DNA of 51,252 nucleotides, from NCBI GenBank assembly GCA_903933935.1, contig CAIZMB010000191.1, positions 1 to 51,252 of the forward strand, written 5' to 3'. This document shows positions 43,625 to 51,252 of this stretch, one piece after another. Source of the stretch: an uncultured Cytophagaceae bacterium. Its GTDB lineage: Bacteria > Bacteroidota > Bacteroidia > Cytophagales > Spirosomataceae. The translations under genes and the position numbers were made by a program. The stretch's first letter is position 1, and every line of letters starts with the position of its first letter. The notes below the pieces were generated by a model that saw only the letters and a program-made list of their open reading frames with translations, was not told the DNA's origin and did not search any database.

Positions 43625-45451
43625 ATGCGCGACATAATCCAACTTCTTCCTGATGCGATAGCTAATCAAATTGCGGCTGGTGAAGTGGTGCAAAGACCTT
43701 CCTCGGTGGTCAAGGAATTAATGGAAAATTCGATTGACGCGGGGGCTTCCACGATCCAGCTCATCATTAAAGATGCCGGAAAGGGAAGTATTCAAGTCAT
43801 CGATGATGGCCTAGGGATGTCTGAAACCGATGCTCGAATGTGTTTTGAAAGACATGCCACATCCAAAATCCGAAAAGCTGAAGATTTATTCACCATCAAA
43901 ACCATGGGCTTTCGCGGAGAAGCGATGGCCTCTATCTCTTCCGTGGCTCAAGTCGAATTGAAAACGAAAAGAGCAGAGGATGAATTAGGCACTTTAATCA
44001 AAATAGATGCCTCGGTACTCAAATCACAGGAATTAATTCAATGTGCCAAAGGGACTTCGATCACTATTCGTAACCTTTTTTATAACATCCCCGCACGTAG
44101 GAATTTTTTAAAATCCAATCCCGTTGAAATTCGCCATATATTAGATGAATTCCAACGAATTTCACTGGCGAATCCAAGCATCAAATTTTCTTTCATTCAA
44201 AATGATCAAGAAACGTATTCTTTGCCCCCTGACAAATTAGGTAAGCGAATCGTCGATCTATTTGGTAAATCATACCGTGAACAACTAGCCGCTTGCGAAG
44301 AAGACACCTCCTATGTCAGTATCAAGGGGTATGTTGGCAAGCCCGAACACGCAAAAAAGACCAGGGGAGAACAATTTTTCTTTGTGAACAACCGATTCAT
44401 TAAAAACAGTTATTTAAATCATGCGGTCATGACCGCTTATGAACGACTATTGGCCGACGGTGCATTTCCTTTTTATGTATTATTTCTGAGCATTGATCCC
44501 GCGCATATTGACATCAATGTGCATCCCACCAAAACAGAAATAAAGTTTGATGACGAACGTTCAATTTATGCCATCGTCCAAGCAGCTGTTAGAAAAACAC
44601 TTAGTATTAATAATTTAATTCCATCGCTCGATTTTGATACTAATGTAAATTTCAATGTGCCAACAACCTTTGGATCGACACAAAGAACCATTGAAAAAAG
44701 TGACACGTTTAAAGCAAGACCAAACCAAGACGCTTGGAAAAAGCTTTATGAAGGGATGGAGAATAATATAAGTGCGTTTGAGCAACAAAGCTCCACGCAA
44801 AGCATGAAAATTTTTGACTCGACCAATGAGCCAAAAACGATTCAAAGTAAAGCAAATGACTGGAATTACGATTCCGTTAACACCCCCAATTTTCAGGTCA
44901 TCCAAGTACTCCAAAAGTATTTAGCCATACATATCACTGATGGCTTATTATTAATCGATCAAAAAAAAGCATATCAAAGAATTTTGTACGACCAATTTAT
45001 TGATCATTTAAATAGGAAGAACGGCGCGTCCCAACAATTACTATTCCCACGAACGATTTACATAAATCCAGCAGACCAAGTTCTATTCGAGGAAATAAAG
45101 CAAGAAATAAAGGATCTTGGATTTAGAATGGAAAGGGGCTCTGAACATAATTTCTTAGTGCAAGGAATTCCATCCGGAATTTTAGAAGAGGATTGCCAAC
45201 TAATCATTGAAGGTATTTTGGAGCAAATTAAAAATGAGAATACTGATTTTACATCTCATCGAAATGAAAAAATTGCTCAAGCGATGGCCAATAAAACCGC
45301 CAGCAAATACACGCAAAAAAAAATAAGTAATGAGGAAATGAATGCCCTGATTGGGCAATTATTTGCTAGTTCAAATCCTAACTTCTCCCCTAATGGCGAA
45401 GAAATTAGTAAACTTATGACCGAGGATTATTTGATTAATTTATTTAGCTAA
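43625..45451 (+). CDS. mutL: DNA mismatch repair protein MutL
   Basis: 608 residues. The N-terminal GHKL ATPase is intact: ELMENSIDAGA, VIDDGLGM, FERHATSKI, TMGFRGEAMASI and NVHPTKTEIKF. The C-terminal dimerisation domain is recognisable, but the endonuclease motifs are degenerate: DQHAx2Ex4E reads DQKKAYQRILYD, ACR reads ASK, and the CPHGRP zinc motif reads SPNGEE. MutS partner is not in the window. It overlaps the convergent proC by 12 bases. Confidence 0.94.
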   Translation: MRDIIQLLPDAIANQIAAGEVVQRPSSVVKELMENSIDAGASTIQLIIKDAGKGSIQVIDDGLGMSETDARMCFERHATSKIRKAEDLFTIKTMGFRGEAMASISSVAQVELKTKRAEDELGTLIKIDASVLKSQELIQCAKGTSITIRNLFYNIPARRNFLKSNPVEIRHILDEFQRISLANPSIKFSFIQNDQETYSLPPDKLGKRIVDLFGKSYREQLAACEEDTSYVSIKGYVGKPEHAKKTRGEQFFFVNNRFIKNSYLNHAVMTAYERLLADGAFPFYVLFLSIDPAHIDINVHPTKTEIKFDDERSIYAIVQAAVRKTLSINNLIPSLDFDTNVNFNVPTTFGSTQRTIEKSDTFKARPNQDAWKKLYEGMENNISAFEQQSSTQSMKIFDSTNEPKTIQSKANDWNYDSVNTPNFQVIQVLQKYLAIHITDGLLLIDQKKAYQRILYDQFIDHLNRKNGASQQLLFPRTIYINPADQVLFEEIKQEIKDLGFRMERGSEHNFLVQGIPSGILEEDCQLIIEGILEQIKNENTDFTSHRNEKIAQAMANKTASKYTQKKISNEEMNALIGQLFASSNPNFSPNGEEISKLMTEDYLINLFS

Positions 45452-46240
45452 CTCAATAGCCCTATCCCTCGCGGCAAAAATACCCTGTTTTAAACCCTCC
45501 GAAACGCCTAAGTCTTTAAATGTTTTCAAAGCCGCTTCCGTGGTTCCACCCTTAGAGGCTACAGCCTGAATTAATTCATCCAAATTTTTATCACTTGTTT
45601 GCATTAAATGATAAGATCCTAGCATCGTTTGCTTGACCAATAAAGCCGACATAGCTGAATCGAAGCCCATTTCAACACCCGCGTCAATCATCGCCTTAAT
45701 CAAATAGAAAAAATAAGCAGGCCCACTCCCACTCAAACCTGTCACCGCGTCGAGTAATTTTTCATCTTCCAAAAATACCGCTCGGCCCGTCGAGTTAATC
45801 AGATTTTCAACTTTCCTGATATCTGAAAGGCCTACCGCCGCAGCCGAAGCAAAAGCAGTCATTCCCATGCCCAATAAGGCTGGCGTATTAGGCATTGCCC
45901 GAATTATCAATTCATGCGATAAAGTCGCCTGTAAATTAGCAATGGGTATCCCCGCCATGATCGAAAGTACTAATTGGCCCGGTAATATAAATTGAGCCAA
46001 CTCCTCCGAAACTAATGGATAATCCTGAGGCTTAACAGATAAAATAATTAAATCAACATCCGAAATTTTAGCAGAAATGGTATCAACCACCACACCGGCC
46101 TTTTGCTCTTGCAATATTTCACCCCGCTCCTTATTTTTTTCAATTAATAAAAGATTCTCTTTTTGGACTAAATTATATTGAATGAATGAATTGGCAAATG
46201 CCATACCCATATTTCCACAACCAATGATAGCTATCTTCAT
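45440..46240 (-). CDS. proC: Pyrroline-5-carboxylate reductase
   Basis: 266 residues. N-terminal NAD(P)-binding motif IAIIGCGNMGMAFANSF, VKPQDYP, and the signature RAMPNTPALLGMGMTAF and VTGLSGSGPAYFFYLIKAM, then GGTTEAALKTF. Last step of proline synthesis. It lies six bases after the thioredoxin-like gene on the minus strand. Confidence 0.96.
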   Translation of the reverse strand: MKIAIIGCGNMGMAFANSFIQYNLVQKENLLLIEKNKERGEILQEQKAGVVVDTISAKISDVDLIILSVKPQDYPLVSEELAQFILPGQLVLSIMAGIPIANLQATLSHELIIRAMPNTPALLGMGMTAFASAAAVGLSDIRKVENLINSTGRAVFLEDEKLLDAVTGLSGSGPAYFFYLIKAMIDAGVEMGFDSAMSALLVKQTMLGSYHLMQTSDKNLDELIQAVASKGGTTEAALKTFKDLGVSEGLKQGIFAARDRAIELAK

Positions 46241-46246
46241 ATCCGT

Positions 46247-47362
46247 TTATTTTCCAGAAAATAAATTTGTTAAAAATTGATCCAAAGCCTCTCCTCTTAA
46301 ACCTTTTGCAATGACTTTTCCTTCTTTGTCCAACATAAACGTCATCGGAATTGCTGAAACTTGGTATGCCTGAGCCGCCACTGAATTCCAATATTGTAAG
46401 TCAGAAACATGTTTCCAAACTAATTTATCCGCTTCAATCGCCTTTAACCAAGCACTTTTATCTTGATCCAAACTTACCCCATAAATTTCAAAACCCTTGT
46501 CTTTAAATCGAGCATAGGTCTTAATCACGTTTGGATTTTCACGCCTGCAGGGGCCGCACCAACTAGCCCAAAAGTCTATCAAGACATATTTCCCACGAAG
46601 AGAGGAAAGGGCAAGTCGTTCTCCTGAGGGTTGGTTAAGAGCGATTTCTGGTGCTTCTGAACCCACGCCAACCCCTTTTAATCTTTTTAAATTCTCAAGA
46701 AAGGGTTTAACTTGCGGGTGATTAGGCCTTTCCTTTTTAAATCGGGCTCCAACCGCTTCTAATATTGCTATTTCAGAGTCTGCGGGCAAAAAATTGGTTG
46801 CCCACAAAGCCACCAAATTTGTACCCATCAAAGGAATAAGATCTTTGATCTTTTTCATGGTGATCGCTTGAGCCATTGAAAATTCTTTTTGAATCCGCTC
46901 TTGAGCTGCAGGATTTTTTTGAATCTCTGCATTCCACACAGTCACTTTACTTTCTAATTCTTTTGAAATAAGAAGTAATTGGTTCATGTAGGTGAAATTG
47001 GGTGTATTTCCCTTGACAGCAAAAGTACCTGGCTTTTCCGGCAAATTAATTCCTTCGGCCTGAACGTCAACAACCTCCTTGCCCTCTAAAATTAAAAGTA
47101 CTTTTTGCGGATTAGGAATATCATAAAAATTAACTAGGTAGAAACCTCCTTGGTCGATGATGGTTCCTTTAAAGTTTACTTCCTTTTGTGCATTTGGCAA
47201 CATCGAATCTACTTTGATTGCTTGCCCTCTTCCATTAATCCATTCCAAATATATTTTCCTGTCGGGAACGACATGAGTTGCTTTAACTTTTACTTGGAAA
47301 CCCTGTCCCAAAGAATTTAGGGACATAAAACCAAGCAAACACAAAATAATTAAATACCTCAT
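46247..47362 (-). CDS. TlpA-like thioredoxin-domain protein with N-terminal DUF4369
   Basis: 371 residues with a signal peptide (1-20, ending LGQG). The first half is a DUF4369-type beta-rich domain common in Bacteroidota; the second half is a TlpA/ResA-like thioredoxin fold with the active site WASWCGPCRREN near 270 and a cis-Pro region in VSAIPMTFMLD. Likely a periplasmic thiol-disulfide oxidoreductase. It follows gatB by ten bases. Confidence 0.9.
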   Translation of the reverse strand: MRYLIILCLLGFMSLNSLGQGFQVKVKATHVVPDRKIYLEWINGRGQAIKVDSMLPNAQKEVNFKGTIIDQGGFYLVNFYDIPNPQKVLLILEGKEVVDVQAEGINLPEKPGTFAVKGNTPNFTYMNQLLLISKELESKVTVWNAEIQKNPAAQERIQKEFSMAQAITMKKIKDLIPLMGTNLVALWATNFLPADSEIAILEAVGARFKKERPNHPQVKPFLENLKRLKGVGVGSEAPEIALNQPSGERLALSSLRGKYVLIDFWASWCGPCRRENPNVIKTYARFKDKGFEIYGVSLDQDKSAWLKAIEADKLVWKHVSDLQYWNSVAAQAYQVSAIPMTFMLDKEGKVIAKGLRGEALDQFLTNLFSGK

Positions 47363-47372
47363 CTCGTTACAT

Positions 47373-48827
47373 TTAATGGCTTAATGCCTCACTGACCAAT
47401 TGGTTTACTTTTTTAGGATCTGCCGTTCCTTTTGAACGCTTCATCACTTCTCCGATAAACAAAGCTAACAAACCCTTTTTACCTTGTTGGTATTCCTTTA
47501 CCTTTTCAGGGTAGGCAGCAATTGCCTGATTGACCCATTCTTGCATTTCATCACCCGATTGCTCTTGGGACCATTTCTGCTCTTTAACGATTTCAGATGG
47601 ACTTTTGTTCGGGTTCTCAATACACAAAGGAAAAAGTTGTTGGACCGCTAAATTATGCGAAATAATACCTTTTTCAACTAAATTAACAAGGCCTGCGAGG
47701 TTTTCAGGACTTAACACAAATTGATCTATCAACAAATTATGCTCATTCAAATAGGATTTAACAGGTCCCATGAGCCAATTAGAAATTTGCTTTGCATGTG
47801 TAGCATGTTCATAAACCGACTGAAAATACATCGCCATTTCCCTACTCTCCGATAAAAAATGAGCATCGTAGGCAGGTAAATTATACTCCTCCATTAATTT
47901 TTTCTCTTGTTGCCATGGCAACAAAGGCATCTTAGCTTTAATCTCCGCTAACCAATCCTCCGTAATTTCTAATGGAGATAAATCAGGCTCAGGGAAATAC
48001 CGATAATCATTCATCGATTCCTTCACGCGCATACTATTGGTTATTCCTAAATGAGCATCAAAAGTTCGAGTCTCTTGTATAATTTGTATGCCCGAGTTCA
48101 ATGACTCTGTTTGGCGTTTAATTTCATGCTCAATCGCTCTTTGGATATTGCGCAACGAATTCATGTTTTTAATTTCAACCTTTGTTCCTAACGTATCAGT
48201 ACCTATTGGTCGAATGGATACATTCACATCACAGCGAAGCGAACCTTCCTCCATATTTCCATCACAAATTCCTAGATAGCGAACAAGTTTTCGAACCTCA
48301 GAAACCATAGCAAATGCCTCTTCACTAGAATGCAAAGCAGGTTCCGTAACCATTTCGATTAAAGGCGTTCCAGCCCGATTGTAATCAATAAAACTAAATG
48401 GATTATCCCCCTCGTGTAGCGATTTACCTGCATCTTCCTCCAAATGAATGTGGTGAAATGGCAAGACTTTTTCCCCAGCTTTAAGATGCACGGTAATACT
48501 ACCCCCTAAACAAATAGGAGTTTTGTCTTGGGTAATTTGATATCCTTTCGGAAGATCTGGGTAGAAATAATTTTTTCTGTCAAAATTTTGCCAAGAGGCA
48601 ATTTTAGAACCTAAGGCAAGACCCATTTTAATCGCAAATTCAACCGCTCGGATATTAAGTTTTGGTAAAGTCCCTGGGTGACCCAAGGTAATGGCCGAAA
48701 TTAAAGTATTGGGGTTTTGGCCAAAAAGCACAGGATCGCTTGCAAAAATTTTTGAATTTGTTTGCAATTGAGCATGAATTTCAAGGCCGATGACAGGCTG
48801 ATAAACGATTGGGGAATTTGTACTCAC
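47373..48827 (-). CDS. gatB: Asp-tRNA(Asn)/Glu-tRNA(Gln) amidotransferase subunit B
   Basis: 484 residues, normal. Signature GLEIHAQLQTNSKIF, FDRKNYFYPDLPKGYQITQ, HLEEDAGKSLHEG, and the helical and tail (YqeY-like) domain at the C-terminus. It amidates misacylated tRNA together with GatA and GatC, neither of which is nearby. Confidence 0.97.
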   Translation of the reverse strand: MSTNSPIVYQPVIGLEIHAQLQTNSKIFASDPVLFGQNPNTLISAITLGHPGTLPKLNIRAVEFAIKMGLALGSKIASWQNFDRKNYFYPDLPKGYQITQDKTPICLGGSITVHLKAGEKVLPFHHIHLEEDAGKSLHEGDNPFSFIDYNRAGTPLIEMVTEPALHSSEEAFAMVSEVRKLVRYLGICDGNMEEGSLRCDVNVSIRPIGTDTLGTKVEIKNMNSLRNIQRAIEHEIKRQTESLNSGIQIIQETRTFDAHLGITNSMRVKESMNDYRYFPEPDLSPLEITEDWLAEIKAKMPLLPWQQEKKLMEEYNLPAYDAHFLSESREMAMYFQSVYEHATHAKQISNWLMGPVKSYLNEHNLLIDQFVLSPENLAGLVNLVEKGIISHNLAVQQLFPLCIENPNKSPSEIVKEQKWSQEQSGDEMQEWVNQAIAAYPEKVKEYQQGKKGLLALFIGEVMKRSKGTADPKKVNQLVSEALSH

Positions 48828-48882
48828 AAAGAATATTTAAATTAAGTGAGCAAAGATACTAAAAAGGGTAAATATTTCTTGA

Positions 48883-49272
48883 TTAAGCGCTTATTTTACA
48901 AGTACAGGATTTTTTATGCTTGTAATTAACCCAATAAGCGATGCTGATAAAAGCGCCTAACAAGATCCCAAAAAGCCAGGCATTAGACTGACTTGATAAA
49001 ACCAATTCCAAGACCTTTATGATAATACCAACCCCCAAAAAATAAAGGGGAAGCGGTTGGTGGTGTTTACGATAATCCAATACTAAAATAAAAGCAGCCA
49101 ATACAAAACTGGATATCACTAAAATCCATTCCAGATTTGAACTAAATGCAAAAGAACTAGCCAAGTAAGGAGCAAAAAACAAGAAAATAGGCAAAGTGAG
49201 ACAATGCACAGCACAAACAATTGATAACAGAACACCTATTTTCTCAATCGCTAAAAACTTATATTTAGACAT
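48883..49272 (-). CDS. MerC domain-containing membrane protein
   Basis: 129 residues with four transmembrane helices. The first helix contains CAVHCL, the paired cysteines of MerC; the C-terminus ends with a CTCK motif. MerC was described as a mercuric ion transporter, but no merR or merA is nearby. The operator-like dyads upstream of the lipoprotein gene point to a metal-homeostasis role, inferred. It follows the lipoprotein gene by eight bases. Confidence 0.85.
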   Translation of the reverse strand: MSKYKFLAIEKIGVLLSIVCAVHCLTLPIFLFFAPYLASSFAFSSNLEWILVISSFVLAAFILVLDYRKHHQPLPLYFLGVGIIIKVLELVLSSQSNAWLFGILLGAFISIAYWVNYKHKKSCTCKISA

Positions 49273-49280
49273 TTGTTTAA

Positions 49281-49829
49281 TTATTTAATAGATAAGTCGA
49301 AAATCAAATCGATATCTGAACTTCCACCAGCTTCATTACCTGTTTTAACAGCTTTGCCGTTGATAGGAGGCTGATGCTTAAGGATAAGATTAAATTTTCC
49401 TGTACCCGCAGCATTTTGAGTAGTTCCTGAAGACCTCAATCCAATGGGCAAACCATTTTTATCTTTGTCAGAAGCCTTTAAGTTAAATAAAGACGCTGGA
49501 TCTATTTTAAAAACAAACAGATGAACATCACTTTCAGATTCAATATCTTCTGTGATATCTAACTTAGGATTTTTAGTCTCATCATACATATGTACTTCCA
49601 TAGTATATGCCATATTTTTATCTAAAACAATCTTATCAAATTTTTCTGGAGGGGTTTTTCCATCTCCATCCTTATCTTGAAAAGAAAAGGTACTAACTTT
49701 TTGATTAGCGTCTGTAAATATCAATTCTACGGTAGTAATTAACTCATTATCATCTGTTGGGACAACTTCTTCTTTTTTGCATGAGAAGAAAAGAGAACTA
49801 AAGAAAAGAAATAAAACGACTTTTTTCAT
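49281..49829 (-). CDS. Putative lipoprotein cotranscribed with the MerC protein
   Basis: About 182 residues from the ATG at 49829, giving the lipoprotein signal MKKVVLFLFFSSLFFSCKK; an in-frame TTG at 49871 lies inside an operator-like dyad and is rejected. Beta-rich mature protein with FQDKDGDGKTPPEKFD (Asp-rich, possibly metal-binding), GLPIGLRSSG, and a terminal GGSSDIDLIFDLSIK. It resembles lipoproteins I recall beside TonB receptors in Bacteroidota (memory, not searched). It shares the promoter with MerC. Confidence 0.75.
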   Translation of the reverse strand: MKKVVLFLFFSSLFFSCKKEEVVPTDDNELITTVELIFTDANQKVSTFSFQDKDGDGKTPPEKFDKIVLDKNMAYTMEVHMYDETKNPKLDITEDIESESDVHLFVFKIDPASLFNLKASDKDKNGLPIGLRSSGTTQNAAGTGKFNLILKHQPPINGKAVKTGNEAGGSSDIDLIFDLSIK

Positions 49830-49855
49830 TGAAATTATATTTATTTGTTCAGAAA

Positions 49856-49907
49856 TGCAATACTGTTGCAAGATAAGTAAAATATTTTATTTTGCAACAA
49901 TGTTGCA
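49856..49907. promoter_or_regulatory. Two Fur/Zur-like 7-1-7 dyads over the lipoprotein-MerC promoter
   Basis: Distal box TGCAACA-A-TGTTGCA (49893-49907), perfect and part of a 16-bp-arm palindrome 49884-49916. Proximal box TGCAATA-C-TGTTGCA (49856-49870), one mismatch. Their centres are 37 bp apart. On the minus strand the -33 TTG (49905-49903 region) lies in the distal box, a 19-nt spacer follows, and TATCTTGC (-7-like) overlaps the proximal box. Occupancy would block RNA polymerase. Confidence 0.65.
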
Positions 49908-49918
49908 AAATAAAATTA

Positions 49919-49998
49919 GGTATTGAGTAATAAGTATTGGGTAATAGTAGGGGACGGGTTTACCTCGTCCCTACATAAAATCAGGTATCAGGTAATAT
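49919..49998. repeat. Short GTATTGRGTAATA-type repeats around a REP-like hairpin
   Basis: GTATTGAGTAATA (from 49920), GTATTGGGTAATA (from 49935) and GTATCAGGTAATA (from 49986) are related 13-mers. They flank the hairpin at 49947-49974. Non-coding, next to the rRNA operon end. Confidence 0.55.
49947..49974. repeat. REP-like hairpin, third member
   Basis: GTAGGGGACG and CGTCCCTAC pair with one bulged G; the loop is GGTTTACCT. It has the same GTAG(A/G)GACG start as the elements at 4421 and 15075 but a different body. Confidence 0.55.
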
Positions 49999-50004
49999 TA
50001 GGGC

Positions 50005-50033
50005 AAAAAAAAACCGCGATCTTCCGATGCGGT
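50005..50033 (-). terminator. rRNA operon terminator
   Basis: Minus strand ACCGC-ATC-GGAA-GAT-C-GCGGT followed by a run of nine or more T. It closes the 5S transcript. Confidence 0.85.
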
Positions 50034-50043
50034 CTTTTAATAA

Positions 50044-50153
50044 CTTGGAGCTTACTTACTTTCCCGGGTTTGATCCCAGTATCATCAGCGGTGCGGGGCT
50101 TAACTTCTCTGTTCGAGATGGGAAGAGGTGAACACCCGTCCTATCGGCTCCAT
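50044..50153 (-). rRNA. rrf: 5S ribosomal RNA
   Basis: Minus strand TGGAGC/GCTCCA closing helix; conserved core CACCTCTTCCCATCTCGAAC, then AGAAGTTAAGC and GATGATACTGGG. About 110 nt; exact ends are approximate. It follows a roughly 130-nt spacer after 23S rRNA. Confidence 0.93.
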
Positions 50154-50287
50154 ATTCTTATCAAGGTTGCTGTTTCGATTTGTTGGCTTAGCTAGTCGTA
50201 CATAAAACATGCACATAAGTTTATTGCCTACTTGAATCAGCCTTTTTCCATATTGTGAGATAAATTAAAAAGTAAAAGTTTAAAAAA

Positions 50288-51252
<965 letters not shown>

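Noticed and set aside
48883-49272. Mercury resistance operon
   Set aside because: Only a MerC-domain protein is present; no merR, merT, merP or merA, and the operator resembles Fur/Zur sites.

Overview
The window reads as a chromosomal segment of a low-GC Bacteroidota, most likely a Cytophagales bacterium (an Aquirufa/Flectobacillus-like relative is my guess from protein flavour only). Reasons: promoters of the Bacteroidota type (TTG, about 19 nt, TAnnTTTG), an alternative complex III (Act) operon fused to a caa3-type oxidase cluster, fused or lipid-anchored cytochromes, a DUF4369/TlpA-type thioredoxin lipoprotein, and Bacteroidota-type 5S and 23S rRNA. Almost all genes are housekeeping; I see no prophage, insertion sequence, CRISPR array or integron.

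Layout. 1-430: a HigA-type antitoxin with no visible toxin, preceded by a perfect 18-bp-arm dyad. 511-864: rplS. 992-7608: a complete trp operon (trpEGDCFBA, minus strand) with an attenuator-like leader encoding a small Trp-containing peptide. 7634-9385: VOC protein and purB. 9484-17203: mixed singletons (histidine kinase, prfA, lipoprotein, DUF2520 protein, HNH nuclease, M20 amidohydrolase, Rossmann protein, membrane metallophosphoesterase). 17308-17378: tRNA-Cys. 17529-34026: the respiratory block, actABCDEF-coxBA, a terminator, then ctaA-ctaB-two subunit III genes-subunit IV-sco-DUF420-small CxxC protein. These genes together build quinol:cytochrome c oxidoreductase, terminal oxidase, heme A and the copper sites.

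34029-37485: murI, then an ECF sigma factor with a probable membrane anti-sigma protein and a secreted/outer-membrane protein. 37565-43578: the translation/transcription cluster tRNA-Tyr-Gly-Thr-tuf, a NIPSNAP gene, tRNA-Trp-secE-nusG, and rplKAJL with a heavily structured leader. rpoBC does not follow rplL. 43625-48827: mutL (nuclease motifs degenerate), proC, a TlpA-like thioredoxin protein and gatB. 48883-49916: a MerC-domain protein and a lipoprotein behind a promoter carrying two 7-1-7 dyads of Fur/Zur type. 50005-51252: the 3' end of an rRNA operon on the minus strand (partial 23S, 5S, terminator).

Most interesting non-coding items: the trp attenuator, the Fur/Zur-like double operator, the rplK leader, the HigA dyad, and a family of short REP-like hairpins (4424, 15053 and 49947). 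No single large undescribed gene system is evident; the novelty candidates are regulatory. All statements come from reading the sequence; no searches or folding programs were run.
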